A stretch of 34,444 nt of DNA. Source: an uncultured Lachnospiraceae bacterium. GTDB lineage: Bacteria; Bacillota; Clostridia; Lachnospirales; Lachnospiraceae. This document shows positions 8,914 through 17,165 of this stretch, piece after piece. Under the pieces are notes generated by a model. That model was not told the origin of the DNA, ran no database searches, and worked only from the letters and a program-made list of their open reading frames with translations. Each line of letters starts with the position of its first letter. The first letter of the stretch is position 1. Both the position numbers and the translations under genes were made by a program. The DNA lies in contig CAOKPU010000033.1 of assembly GCA_948470755.1 (NCBI GenBank), positions 1-34,444 on the forward strand, given 5' to 3'.

Positions 8914-9624
8914 ATGTGGGTCTGTCCAGGCTGCGGGAGGGCGTTTAAAAGAAAAAATCAGGGACACTATTGTGGGGATGCGCCGAAAAGCGTTGATGAA
9001 TATGTGGCCTCGCAACCGGAAGGGGCGCGGCTGCATATGATGAAAATCATCGGTATGATCAGGTCTGAGGTTCCGGAGGCGCGGGAGCAGATAAAATGGG
9101 GTATGCCGTCTTTTCATGCGGGGAAGTATTCGATGCAGTTTTCAGCCTGTAAAGACCGTCTGAGTTTGTATATTGGCGCGGATGCCATAGAGAATCTAAA
9201 AGGCAGGCTGGAGGGTTTTGCATATAAAAAGGATGCGCTTTATCTTCCGTATGACCGGCCGCTGCCTGTAGGACTGGTAAAAGAAATCATAAGGATTGCG
9301 CTGCCGGTGGCTGATGACGGGCCTAAAGTGTATGAGTATGATGGAATGATAGTATGCATGCCGGAGAACGGGGGAGCGTATGTGAGATTTCCTTGGGATG
9401 TAAGGGAAGAGTTTGGGAAAGGGCGCATAAAGATCCATGCACTGTTTGACGGTGAGCCGTATGATGGAAGCATCGTAAATATGGGAGTAAAAAATGAGGA
9501 TGGATCGATCTGCTATATCATAGGAATTACGAAAGCAGTCCGTGCCAGGATTGGAAAAGGGGATGGGGATCCCGTGCATGTCGTTGTTGCGGAAAGGAAG
9601 GATCCTGATAGAGAGGGAAAATGA
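8914..9624 (+). CDS. DUF1801-DUF1905 protein with N-terminal zinc-finger-like motif
   Basis: This is a 236-residue fusion. Residues 1-20 carry CPGCGRAFKRKNQGHYC, a small zinc-finger-like element. Residues about 25-120 are a DUF1801 (YdhG-like) domain, seen in EQIKWGMPSFHAGKYSMQF and AYKKDALYLPYDRPLP. Residues about 140-230 are a DUF1905 beta-barrel domain, seen in RFPWDVREEFGKGRIKIHA, YIIGITKAVRARIGKGDGD and VHVVVAERKD. Both domains are widespread in bacteria and lack an established biochemical role. A perfect AGGAGGAGG ribosome binding site precedes the ATG. The gene stands just after a broken DUF5655 gene. Confidence 0.85.
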   Translation: MWVCPGCGRAFKRKNQGHYCGDAPKSVDEYVASQPEGARLHMMKIIGMIRSEVPEAREQIKWGMPSFHAGKYSMQFSACKDRLSLYIGADAIENLKGRLEGFAYKKDALYLPYDRPLPVGLVKEIIRIALPVADDGPKVYEYDGMIVCMPENGGAYVRFPWDVREEFGKGRIKIHALFDGEPYDGSIVNMGVKNEDGSICYIIGITKAVRARIGKGDGDPVHVVVAERKDPDREGK

Positions 9625-10164
9625 GAAAGCCTATCAAATGAAATTTTCAAAAGTATATGGGCTGTTGGTAAATAAAGCCGTAAAAAGGGGTAGGACAAAA
9701 AGCAGACACATCGTTGTAACTCCCACAAGCCCTACATCAATATCGTCCCCAAATGACATAATCTGCTTTATTTCCTCCAATGAGAAAATGTATGATTTCA
9801 AGCTTTTGAAAACTCACTAATAGACAACACGGATAAGCGCTGGCTTTCAGCGAACTCTTTTAAGGGAGTGGCAATAATTGGCAATGCCCTAAAATTACCT
9901 AAAAGAGCCTTTTGACGCCCGAATCCTTTCAAACAAAGCGGAAGCCCCTAAGACCGCGCCATCCGCAGTCCTAAAGGCTTCCTTAGGGGAGGATATATCC
10001 TCCGTGGGAGGATAAGTATTTTCTTATCTTTGGCGTAGAAAGAAAGCAACTCCTGCTTTCCCACACGGATCCTTTTTCATCCGTATTCATCAACGGAGGG
10101 GGTTCCATTGACTAATCTTATTATTGACATGTCCAAAAAGTTTATTCACAAAAGATAAAAAAAA
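9625..10164. other. Long intergenic region with palindromes and one half-copy of the dispersed repeat
   Basis: No convincing gene is seen on either strand. It contains the half-palindrome GAGCCTTTTGACGCCCGAAT (9905-9924), which matches the right arm of the 31143-31210 element. It also has CCCCTAAG and CTTAGGGG arms (about 9946-9990), the perfect 16-bp palindrome GGAGGATATATCCTCC (9988-10003), and a CGCTG/CAGCG hairpin near 9838. The mixture looks like accumulated repeat debris. Confidence 0.5.
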
Positions 10165-10193
10165 TTTACATTTTTAAAAAAGTGGTATATACT
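10165..10193 (+). promoter_or_regulatory. Sigma-A promoter for the SEC-C gene
   Basis: The -35 is TTTACA (10165-10170) and the -10 is TATACT (10188-10193), with a 17-bp spacer. It gives an untranslated leader of about 85 bases, which contains a CCTGC/GCAGG inverted repeat. Confidence 0.8.
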
Positions 10194-10285
10194 ATCGTTA
10201 GTTTAAACGTTTTACGCCTGCTTTAGCCAGGAGGGAACGCAGGAAGACAGAGAAAAAGAAATTGAAACAGAAGGTGGTATTACAA

Positions 10286-10792
10286 ATGGCATTATTGAAA
10301 CAGTGGAAAGAGATAGCATATTCGGAAACGGCAAATAAGGGTGATTTGCAGAGGCTTTGGGCGGACTACTTCCAAAAGGAAAAAGATATTTACGTGGAAT
10401 TGTTAAAGACTCCGGATGAGACGGCGGAAGGGACGGTAAAGGAGCTGGCGGAAAGATTCGGCGTGGATTTGATGACGATGACAGGCTTTTTAGATGGGAT
10501 TAATGACAGCCTGAAAGAAGCAAACCCGATTGAAGAGATGGAAGAGGATACGAAGGTAAATCTTGGGTTTGATAAAGAGCTTCTTTATAAAAATATGGTA
10601 GCGGCCGGGGCGGACTGGCTGTATAATTTGGAAGAGTGGCATGATATTTTTGATGAGGATAAGCGAAAGGCTCTTTATAAGGAACAGAAATCCTCGACTA
10701 CTATTGTAAAAGGTGCAAAAACCTACCCGAACGATCCTTGTCCTTGCGGAAGCGGCAAAAAATATAAAAAGTGCTGCGGTAGGAAAGCATAA
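10286..10792 (+). CDS. SEC-C motif protein
   Basis: This 168-residue protein ends in a SEC-C zinc-binding motif, PNDPCPCGSGKKYKKCCG, like that at the C-terminus of SecA. The body is acidic and helical, with segments such as EGTVKELAERFGVDLMTMTG, and in related proteins it precedes the motif. SEC-C domains bind zinc and often contact ribosomes or SecB-like partners; the specific role here is unknown. I chose the ATG at 10286 because AAGGTGG lies 8 bases before it, whereas the in-frame TTG at 10262 has no such site. The gene is followed after 10 bases by the C_GCAxxG_C_C gene, so they form a two-gene operon. Confidence 0.88.
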   Translation: MALLKQWKEIAYSETANKGDLQRLWADYFQKEKDIYVELLKTPDETAEGTVKELAERFGVDLMTMTGFLDGINDSLKEANPIEEMEEDTKVNLGFDKELLYKNMVAAGADWLYNLEEWHDIFDEDKRKALYKEQKSSTTIVKGAKTYPNDPCPCGSGKKYKKCCGRKA

Positions 10793-10802
10793 GGGGCATG
10801 GT

Positions 10803-11264
10803 ATGCAAAGCAGAGTTGATAAAGCGGTAGAGACTTTTGAGTCCGGCTTTGGCTGTGCGCAGTCCGTTTTTTCCACTTATGCGGATTTATTCGGCATGGA
10901 CAGGGAAACCGCCCTGAAATTGGCAAGTCCAATGGGAGGCGGTATCGGGCGGATGCGGGAAGTATGTGGCGCAGTTTCCGCCATGGCTCTCTTAGCGGGA
11001 TTAAAGGATGGGAATATTGATCCAAAGGATGAAGAGGGCAGGGAAAGGATATACCTTCTCGTCAGGAAAATGAGCGACAGGTTCCGGGAGGAAAATGGAA
11101 CGATCATCTGCAGGGAGCTGTTGGGGATATTGGACAGGGAGCAGAGCGCTAAGCCGGATCAGCGGACGAAAGAATATTATGAGAGCCGGCCTTGCAGCAG
11201 ACTGGTAGCCAGTGCGGCGAGAATCGTAGAAGAAATGCTGTGGAATGCTATGGAAGAAAATTAG
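10803..11264 (+). CDS. C_GCAxxG_C_C family redox-type protein
   Basis: The protein has 153 residues. It contains the family hallmark: FGCAQSVF near residue 20, GGGIGRMREVCGAVSAMALL near 45-65, then single cysteines in IICRELLG and RPCSRLVASAA. The spaced cysteines are thought to bind a metal or act in redox chemistry; the family was named from this pattern and its reaction is not established. The ATG follows AAGGGG by 6 bases. An in-frame upstream extension exists inside the SEC-C gene but lacks a ribosome binding site. It is cotranscribed with the SEC-C gene. Confidence 0.88.
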   Translation: MQSRVDKAVETFESGFGCAQSVFSTYADLFGMDRETALKLASPMGGGIGRMREVCGAVSAMALLAGLKDGNIDPKDEEGRERIYLLVRKMSDRFREENGTIICRELLGILDREQSAKPDQRTKEYYESRPCSRLVASAARIVEEMLWNAMEEN

Positions 11265-11267
11265 GGC

Positions 11268-11296
11268 TTTACAGATATAAGAAAATGTCATAAAAT
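11268..11296 (+). promoter_or_regulatory. Promoter for the thrS T-box transcript
   Basis: The -35 is TTTACA (11268-11273) and the -10 is TAAAAT (11291-11296), with a 17-bp spacer, just before the T-box leader. Confidence 0.75.
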
Positions 11297-11319
11297 AACG
11301 GCAGATAATAAAATAAAGA

Positions 11320-11634
11320 AAAAGCTGAGAAGAGACGAGTAAGATGCGGGAAGGCTTCAGAGAGAGATACCAGGGATGATAATTTTTATCCGGGCGCTGG
11401 AAGTATCTTAGCCGGAAGTATCCGAAGACCAGCTCCAAGCGGCCCCAATCCGGCCCGGCGGCCCCGTTAAAGGCTATAAGAGAGAGGTTTTGTGCAATAT
11501 AGGTGGTTTCCGCTTCGGAAAGATGAAAGGCGGCAATACCGATAAGTACAAAGCAATAAGGGTGGAACCGCGTAATTTCAGTAAAAATACGTCCCTTACA
11601 TTGTGTTGATGATTCACAATGTAAGGGTTTTTTT
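11320..11634 (+). promoter_or_regulatory. T-box leader (threonine type) with terminator
   Basis: The T-box core AAGGGTGGAACCGCG is at 11558-11572. Downstream is an intrinsic terminator with 13-bp arms CCCTTACATTGTG and CACAATGTAAGGG (11593-11605 and 11615-11627) followed by seven T. The stem I region begins near GAGAAGAGACGAGTAAGAT, contains AGAGAG, and has a specifier-like context GAAG-ACC-A with ACC (Thr) at 11428-11430. The threonine specificity agrees with the thrS gene downstream. Uncharged tRNA-Thr is expected to stabilise the antiterminator and switch on the transcript. Confidence 0.93.
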
Positions 11635-11704
11635 GTATAAAGGGTTTGTGTACGCAATTTAACAAGTTTTTTAATAATGAATCATTTTAGAGGAGGAAAA
11701 CAAA

Positions 11705-11947
11705 ATGCAGGAAAAATGGAAAGAATTAAAGGAGCTTTTAGAGGAAATGACGACGATGAAAAAAAGGGAGTACTTTCTTATCTTAACGGTATGCGTACTT
11801 TCCGGGCTGATAGCGGGAATGTTCCTTTCGCCAAAAAAGATGGTAATGATTGGAAGCAATAACGGCAACAACAATGTAAGCGGGAAAGGAAAGAAGGGAA
11901 ACTGTAAAGGCGGCGGCGAAGAAGAAGGGTATGATTGGGAAGATTAG
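11705..11947 (+). CDS. Small single-pass membrane protein inside the thrS operon
   Basis: This 80-residue protein has a charged N-terminal helix (KWKELKELLEEMTTMKKRE), one transmembrane segment at about residues 25-42 (FLILTVCVLSGLIAGMFL), then SPKK and a low-complexity tail of Asn, Gly, Lys and Glu. The N-terminus should be cytoplasmic or the protein anchored with the basic tail inside; orientation cannot be decided. A GAGGAGG ribosome binding site precedes the ATG. It lies between the T-box terminator and thrS, so its expression should follow threonine starvation. I do not recognise the family. Confidence 0.75.
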   Translation: MQEKWKELKELLEEMTTMKKREYFLILTVCVLSGLIAGMFLSPKKMVMIGSNNGNNNVSGKGKKGNCKGGGEEEGYDWED

Positions 11948-12045
11948 GAACGCGGAGACATCGCCGGAGGATTTTGGATAATACGGCGAGTGGAACGCAG
12001 GCATTTGTTTAAGGGATAGTCGAAAAAGAAAGGAGAGGAAGGAAA

Positions 12046-14010
12046 ATGGTTGTTACATTAAAAGACGGAAGCAGTAAAGAATATGCAGGACCTATGAGTG
12101 TAATCGACATTGCGTCGGATATTAGCGAAGGGCTGGCAAGGATGGCCTGCGCCGGGGAAATTGACGGCAAGGAGGTTGATTTACGGACTGTGATAGAGAA
12201 TGATTGCCGGTTGAATATCCTGACGGCGAATGATAAGGCAGGGCTTGGGGTGATGAGGCATACGGCTTCCCATGTACTTGCGGAGGCTGTAAAAAGGCTG
12301 TATCCCGATGCAAAACTGGCGATTGGCCCCAGCATTGATACGGGATTTTACTATGATTTTGAACATGCGCCCTTTTCCAGGGAGGATCTGGATAAGTTGG
12401 AAGCAGAAATGAAAAAAATTATTAAAGAAGGAAATAAGCTGGAAAAATTTACGATGCCCAGGGAGGACGCGATCCGCTTTATGGAAGAAAAAGGGGAGCC
12501 TTATAAAGTGGAACTGATCCGGGATCTTCCGGAGGATGCAGTAATTTCTTTCTATAGACAGGGCGATTTCACCGATTTATGCGCCGGCCCTCATCTGATG
12601 AGTACAAAAGGCGTTAAGGCTTTTAAACTGATTTCTTCTTCAGGCGCCTATTGGAGGGGCAATTCGGATAATGCTATGCTCCAGAGGATCTATGGAACGG
12701 CGTTTCAGAAAAAAGAGGAGTTGGCGGATTATCTGGAATACTTAGAGAACATTAAGTTGCGCGACCACAATAAGCTGGGGCGTGAAATGGAGCTTTTTAC
12801 CACGGTTGATGTAATCGGGCAGGGGCTTCCGCTGTTGATGCCGAAAGGGGCTAAGATGGTGCAGACGCTGCAGCGTTGGATTGAGGATTTGGAAGACAAT
12901 GAATGGGGTTATATCAGGACGAAGACGCCTTTGATGGCAAAAAGCGATCTGTATAAGATTTCCGGCCACTGGGATCATTATACGGACGGCATGTTTGTGC
13001 TGGGCGATGAACAAGTGGATAAGGAAGTGTTTGCCCTGCGTCCTATGACTTGCCCGTTCCAGTACTATGTCTATAAGGCAACGCAGCATTCTTACAGGGA
13101 TTTGCCGCTGCGTTATGGGGAGACTTCCACTTTGTTCCGAAATGAAGATTCCGGTGAGATGCACGGACTGACGAGAGTGCGCCAGTTCACGATTTCGGAA
13201 GGGCATTTGATCGTGAGGCCGGATCAGATGGTGGATGAATTCAAAGGATGTATTGCGCTGGCAAAATATTGCCTGTCTACTTTGGGGCTGGAAGAAGAAG
13301 TGACTTACCATTTATCCAAATGGGATCCGGAGAACCGGGATAAATACATCGGAGAACCGGAAGTGTGGGAAGAAACGGAAGGACATATCCGGGATATTCT
13401 GATGGAATTGCAGATCCCGTTTACGGAAGATGTGGGCGAGGCGGCTTTTTACGGACCTAAAGTGGATATTAATGCAAAGAATGTATATGGTAAAGAGGAT
13501 ACGATGATTACTATTCAGTGGGATGCCTTGCTGGCTGCTCAGTTTGATATGTATTATATCGACCAGAACGGTGATAAGGTGCGTCCTTATATTATCCACA
13601 GGACTTCCATGGGGTGTTATGAAAGGACATTGGCATGGCTGATTGAAAAATACGCAGGCAAATTCCCGACATGGCTATGCCCGGAGCAGGTACGCGTACT
13701 TCCGATTTCGGAAAAATATGAGGGTTATGCGAAGGAAGTAGAACAGGAATTAAAGAAAAACGCAATATTGGCAACCGTGGATAACCGTTCCGAGAAAATA
13801 GGTTTTAAAATCCGGGAAGCAAGGCTGGCCAAGCTGCCCTATATGCTGATAGTAGGGCAGAAAGAAGAGGAAGAAAAAAATGTTTCTGTCAGAAGCCGTT
13901 TTGCAGGGGATGAAGGAAGCAAACCTTTGGGAGAATTCATAGACCAGATTTGTAAAGAAATCAGGACGAAAGAAATCCGTAAAGAGGAAATAAAAGAAGA
14001 GAACGCATAG
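12046..14010 (+). CDS. thrS: Threonine--tRNA ligase
   Basis: It charges tRNA-Thr with threonine. The protein has 654 residues, the usual length. The domains are complete: TGS domain (about 1-60), the editing/SAD domain with HTASHVLAEAVKRLYP and the CAGPH zinc-type motif, then the class II catalytic core. The core includes RPMTCPFQYYVYK (zinc cysteine), motif 2 in TLFRNEDSGEMHG, motif 3 in GCYERTLAWLIEKYAG, and a C-terminal anticodon-binding domain (PEQVRVLPIS). The ribosome binding site GGAGAGGAAGG precedes the ATG. It is controlled by the T-box upstream, with the small membrane protein gene in between. Confidence 0.98.
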   Translation: MVVTLKDGSSKEYAGPMSVIDIASDISEGLARMACAGEIDGKEVDLRTVIENDCRLNILTANDKAGLGVMRHTASHVLAEAVKRLYPDAKLAIGPSIDTGFYYDFEHAPFSREDLDKLEAEMKKIIKEGNKLEKFTMPREDAIRFMEEKGEPYKVELIRDLPEDAVISFYRQGDFTDLCAGPHLMSTKGVKAFKLISSSGAYWRGNSDNAMLQRIYGTAFQKKEELADYLEYLENIKLRDHNKLGREMELFTTVDVIGQGLPLLMPKGAKMVQTLQRWIEDLEDNEWGYIRTKTPLMAKSDLYKISGHWDHYTDGMFVLGDEQVDKEVFALRPMTCPFQYYVYKATQHSYRDLPLRYGETSTLFRNEDSGEMHGLTRVRQFTISEGHLIVRPDQMVDEFKGCIALAKYCLSTLGLEEEVTYHLSKWDPENRDKYIGEPEVWEETEGHIRDILMELQIPFTEDVGEAAFYGPKVDINAKNVYGKEDTMITIQWDALLAAQFDMYYIDQNGDKVRPYIIHRTSMGCYERTLAWLIEKYAGKFPTWLCPEQVRVLPISEKYEGYAKEVEQELKKNAILATVDNRSEKIGFKIREARLAKLPYMLIVGQKEEEEKNVSVRSRFAGDEGSKPLGEFIDQICKEIRTKEIRKEEIKEENA

Positions 14011-14037
14011 TCAAAAATACAAAGAGGAAACGGGATC

Positions 14038-15567
14038 ATGAAGAAATGGAAGATTGAAGATTGGTCGGGAATGTTTTTTTTGACGGCGGCTTTTGGTATG
14101 CTCATCTTGTCGGCAAGGCTTTGCTTTGCCGATGGGATATGGTATGACGAACTGTTTACGATGGGGCTGACGGGAAGCAGTTTTCAGGAACTGACAACTT
14201 ATACGGCTAAAGATGTGCATCCTCCCTTTTACTATTATTATGTAAAGACAGTCAGAGACTTATGTCAGGCGGTGGCGCCGGGAATAAATGGTATAGTGGT
14301 TGGAAAGATATGCTCTGTTTTGCCTTTGGCAGGGCTGTTTGTTTATGGCATGACAAAGGTGAGGAAGCATTTTGGCCTGTTATGTGCCGGGATATTTCTT
14401 TTTTGCACGGCGTCGATGCCTAATCTGCCCCAATATTCGGTGGAAATGAGGATGTACGCCGTAGCAATGTTTTTTGTGACGGCTGCATTTCTCCATGCTT
14501 ATGAACTCGTTTGCGGCATGGCGGGGGAAGAGGGGAAGGGAAGAAAGCGGGACTGGGCGTTTCTTGCTTTGTATGGGATCCTGGCAGCTTATACCCATTA
14601 TTTTGCCGCTGTTGCGGCAGCGGCGATCTACGTTTTTCTTTTTATTTATATGATTTTGTCAAAAAAAGAGAAGAAGGAAAAGACGGCATGGTTTTGTTGC
14701 GTCCTTTCTTCTGTTGTATTGTATTTGCCATGGATGTTTGCCGTAGTCCGGCAGATGGCGCAGGTAAAAGAGAGCTATTGGATTCTTCCTTTGACTTGGA
14801 GGACGTTTGGATCTTGTGTAAAATTCCTGATGAAACCGCCCTTTGGCAGCGGAGGTTTCCAGGTGACGGCAGCCGTGGCCTTATTTGCCGTTTATGTCGG
14901 GCTGATGTTCTATGTCTTATGGAAAAACAGGAAAAATCCGGAGGAAAGTTTTTTTGCGGCGGCAGGGACCGGGACGCTGGCGGGAGTAGTGTTGTTTGGA
15001 TTTGCAGCGTCCTTTCTTCTGCGGCCTGTATTTATCGTCCGGTATATGGTTCCGGCGGCGGGGTGTTTTTGGCTTTCTTTCGCTTTTTTTGTCAGCAAAC
15101 TAATCCATTGGAAAAAAGCCTGCCTGCCTGCCCTTATATTCCTGCTGGTCATTGGCGTTGGCGATTTCCGTTGGTTTTATAATGATGAAACATGGCGGCG
15201 GGTCAGGATGGAAGAGGTAAAGGATGCGTTTGCCCAAATAGGGCCGGAAGATGTGGTCATCGCCCAGTTTGACCATGTGCAGGGCGTGACGGGCTATTAT
15301 TTGGACAATGATATGTACCTTTGGGGTACGGAACCTGAAGAATTGATTTGTGATATTTTTAAAAATAAATATTTTTCCCTGTCTTCAGTGGAGGAAATCA
15401 AGGATTGGATGGATATGGGGAAAAATGTCTGGTTTATTGGCAATAAAGGGGCGGAATTGTTGACGGAATGGGAAAAGGAAGGGATTGCGTCAGAAGAAAA
15501 ACAGGAATTCATGTTGGAAATTTACTGGGCGGCTTTATATAAGTTAGAAGAAAAAGGGACGGGATAA
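14038..15567 (+). CDS. GT39-like membrane glycosyltransferase (ArnT/PMT superfamily)
   Basis: This 509-residue polytopic membrane protein has about ten hydrophobic segments, a first-loop acidic motif (WYDELFTMGL) near residue 38, and the DVHPPFYYYYVK motif near residue 62. That arrangement is typical of GT-C glycosyltransferases that use polyprenyl-phosphate sugars. A soluble C-terminal part of about 120 residues follows the last membrane segment and would face outside. The acceptor is unknown; cell-wall polymers or proteins are possible. It starts 27 bases after thrS and may be read through from the T-box transcript, though a separate promoter cannot be excluded. Confidence 0.85.
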   Translation: MKKWKIEDWSGMFFLTAAFGMLILSARLCFADGIWYDELFTMGLTGSSFQELTTYTAKDVHPPFYYYYVKTVRDLCQAVAPGINGIVVGKICSVLPLAGLFVYGMTKVRKHFGLLCAGIFLFCTASMPNLPQYSVEMRMYAVAMFFVTAAFLHAYELVCGMAGEEGKGRKRDWAFLALYGILAAYTHYFAAVAAAAIYVFLFIYMILSKKEKKEKTAWFCCVLSSVVLYLPWMFAVVRQMAQVKESYWILPLTWRTFGSCVKFLMKPPFGSGGFQVTAAVALFAVYVGLMFYVLWKNRKNPEESFFAAAGTGTLAGVVLFGFAASFLLRPVFIVRYMVPAAGCFWLSFAFFVSKLIHWKKACLPALIFLLVIGVGDFRWFYNDETWRRVRMEEVKDAFAQIGPEDVVIAQFDHVQGVTGYYLDNDMYLWGTEPEELICDIFKNKYFSLSSVEEIKDWMDMGKNVWFIGNKGAELLTEWEKEGIASEEKQEFMLEIYWAALYKLEEKGTG

Positions 15568-15649
15568 ATGTATATAGGCCATGATTTTTAGCCATACTAA
15601 GAAAGTAACATAGAGTGGAACAAGGCTGGATGGATTAGGAGGTTAGATT

Positions 15650-15964
15650 ATGGCTCAGTTAGACTGTTCGGTAGACAACTGTATTTACAACAAAAGTGAG
15701 TGCTGCTGTAAGGGCGATATTATGGTAGGCGGAAAACATGCAAAAGGGACGGATGATACATGTTGTGAAAGTTTTTCCGAAAAAAGAGGGGATTCTTACA
15801 CAAGTGCGCTGGAACATCCATGCAGGACAATAAGCATTGACTGTGAAGCTGTAAAATGTATGTATAACAGCAATTATAAATGCCACGCAGAACATGTGGA
15901 TATCAAAGGCTGCGGGGCCTGCGATTGCCGGGAAACATCTTGCGCTACTTTTAAAGAAAAATAA
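15650..15964 (+). CDS. DUF1540 protein with two cysteine-rich repeats
   Basis: The protein has 104 residues with two copies of the DUF1540 pattern. One is near 4-45 (LDCSVDNCIYNKSECCCKGD, then CCESF) and the other near 63-100 (IDCEAVKCMYNSNYKCHAEH, then C and CATF). Each repeat carries five or six cysteines, probably for metal binding. DUF1540 proteins are frequent in Clostridia and some are spore-associated, but the function is not established. The ribosome binding site AGGAGG lies 7 bases before the ATG. A terminator follows the stop. Confidence 0.93.
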   Translation: MAQLDCSVDNCIYNKSECCCKGDIMVGGKHAKGTDDTCCESFSEKRGDSYTSALEHPCRTISIDCEAVKCMYNSNYKCHAEHVDIKGCGACDCRETSCATFKEK

Positions 15965-15970
15965 GAAAGA

Positions 15971-16003
15971 AAAGGGAATCCTGCATGCCGGGATTCCTTT
16001 TTC
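15971..16003 (+). terminator. Intrinsic terminator after the DUF1540 gene
   Basis: GGAATCC and GGATTCC (15975-15981 and 15991-15997) form the stem, followed by a T-rich run. An A-run on the other side lets it work in both directions. Confidence 0.85.
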
Positions 16004-16013
16004 TTGCATCATA

Positions 16014-16059
16014 GGATTCGGGTGTCAAAAGGCCCATCCGGCGGCCCCGTCTGGCAGAT
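16014..16059. repeat. Half-copy of the dispersed long palindrome
   Basis: Apart from two substitutions it matches 31143-31188 over its whole length (left arm and loop), then diverges where the right arm should start and runs into the candidate structured RNA. It begins GGATTCGGGTGTCAAAAGG. Confidence 0.8.
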
Positions 16060-16060
16060 T

Positions 16061-16204
16061 GCACAAAAGATTTGTGCGCACTCTGTTGCACGGGACATTC
16101 CGATGAGCCTCGGAAAGCAAAAATCGTGTTCAGCAGAGGCTTCCACGATTTTAGAGTCTCCTCTCCATCGTGCAAAAACCCTCCGGGAGGATGCGCACTT
16201 TTTT
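16061..16204 (+). ncRNA. Candidate structured RNA with nested stems and terminator-like tail
   Basis: Perfect complementary arms nest around one another. P1 is GTGCGCA (16074-16080) with TGCGCAC (16192-16198). P2 is TTGCACG (16086-16092) with CGTGCAA (16169-16175). Inside P2 are P3, TTCCGA/TCGGAA (16098-16115); P4, AAAATCGTG/CACGATTTT (16120-16152); and P5, AGAG/CTCT (16153-16164). P6, CCTC/GAGG (16180-16190), follows, and P1 is directly followed by six T. A competing hairpin GCACAAA/TTTGTGC (16061-16077) overlaps the 5' arm of P1. No reading frame explains this. It could be a small RNA or a structured mobile repeat. No family is recognised. Confidence 0.5.
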
Positions 16205-16260
16205 ATTTCATAGGAAAGACTTTGCTGTAGTAAAGTATTAAAGCCCCTTTATTTTTCTGC

Positions 16261-16289
16261 TTGCATCTTCGTTGTTTTTTTTCTATAAT
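16261..16289 (+). promoter_or_regulatory. Sigma-A promoter for the secreted protein gene
   Basis: The -35 is TTGCAT (16261-16266) and the -10 is TATAAT (16284-16289), with a 17-bp spacer. The leader of about 165 bases contains a half-copy of the dispersed palindrome. Confidence 0.8.
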
Positions 16290-16312
16290 GAATAACGGAA
16301 GAATGACTGATT

Positions 16313-16333
16313 GGGCGTCAAAAGGCCCATCCG
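16313..16333. repeat. Half-arm of the dispersed palindrome in a 5' leader
   Basis: GGGCGTCAAAAGGCCCATCC matches the palindrome arm at 31143-31210. No partner arm follows. Confidence 0.65.
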
Positions 16334-16460
16334 CCTTGGCCGCAGTGTTTCATGGCAGTAAGCGGCTACGAAAGGAAGGGATTAATCGCGGATTTGGCAT
16401 CAGGATGCTGCGGGCAATGGTTCAAAGGCCGCAGGTTGTGGGAAGGTTATAGGAGTTGCT

Positions 16461-17096
16461 ATGAAAAAAAATAGGATTTTAATGTTAGCGGCGGCTGGGG
16501 CGGCTGCAGTGCTTTTTGTTGGAGCCATGTTTGCAGAACATACTGTTGTTGCAGCAGAGGAACGGACGGCGATCAATAACGAGATTTCCGGGAGCCGGAT
16601 TCATGCTTTTGCGGATGCGGAGGCGAGAAAGACATATAAAAAGGACATGTACGGGGATGTGGGCTGCAGGGTTGTCCTTCCCGATGGTTATGTCCGCAGC
16701 GGGACGGTCAAGGGAATGTATTTGTCGGAGCGCAATCCTCTGGATTCCTCCAATATTTATTATGCTGCATCAGAGAATGCGGATGCGGAAGAGATAAAAC
16801 GACTGCTGGATTCTGAAGACTATAAGAAGAGAATGGAAGAAAAGTTAAAAGAATCTTATGGATCCCAGGCATCGCTGATTTCTTTTCGCGATACGGAATT
16901 GGAGATAAGCGGATGCCCTGCTTATCAAGTGGAAGCATCCTGCCAGGTGGAGGATGCTTTGGTGGAACAGTTGATATATATTATCATGGCGGATAAAACG
17001 TATACGATCACCTATTCCCAGTCGGCGGATGATGAAAGAATGGAAGAATTCCGAAAAAGCGGGGAAACGATAGAAGTAGTATTTGCGGAAGGATAA
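16461..17096 (+). CDS. Secreted protein of unknown function
   Basis: The protein has 211 residues. It starts with KKNR followed by a hydrophobic stretch (ILMLAAAGAAAVLFVGAMF) and likely signal peptidase cleavage near residue 32 (VVAAEE), so it is exported or membrane-anchored. The mature part resembles the lipoprotein-like folds used for surface proteins. It includes CRVVLPDGYVRSGTVKGMYL, and later a pair of cysteines (GCPAYQVEASC) that could form a disulphide. I do not recognise the family. The ribosome binding site AGGAG lies 6 bases before the ATG, and a promoter 170 bases upstream makes it monocistronic. Confidence 0.75.
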   Translation: MKKNRILMLAAAGAAAVLFVGAMFAEHTVVAAEERTAINNEISGSRIHAFADAEARKTYKKDMYGDVGCRVVLPDGYVRSGTVKGMYLSERNPLDSSNIYYAASENADAEEIKRLLDSEDYKKRMEEKLKESYGSQASLISFRDTELEISGCPAYQVEASCQVEDALVEQLIYIIMADKTYTITYSQSADDERMEEFRKSGETIEVVFAEG

Positions 17097-17136
17097 GCCG
17101 GGGCCGGCCGGTTTGAAAAAAAGTAGAAAAATAAGA

Positions 17137-17165
17137 TTGACAAATGGCAAATGCAGTAATATAAT
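17137..17165 (+). promoter_or_regulatory. Consensus promoter of the infC operon
   Basis: A perfect TTGACA (17137-17142) and TATAAT (17160-17165) lie 17 bp apart, as expected for a highly expressed ribosomal operon. Confidence 0.93.

Noticed and set aside
10713-10802. In-frame 5' extension of the C_GCAxxG_C_C gene
   Set aside because: It overlaps the zinc motif of the SEC-C gene and has no ribosome binding site; the ATG at 10803 has one.
12742-13311. 189-aa minus-strand frame opposite thrS
   Set aside because: It is a shadow of a highly conserved synthetase gene; no start signals.
14511-15182. 223-aa open frame inside the glycosyltransferase gene
   Set aside because: It lies in a different frame of a clear membrane protein gene and its translation is Cys/Gly/Arg-rich noise.
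16261-16452. 63-aa open frame upstream of the secreted protein gene
   Set aside because: It begins inside a perfect promoter and runs through the dispersed repeat.
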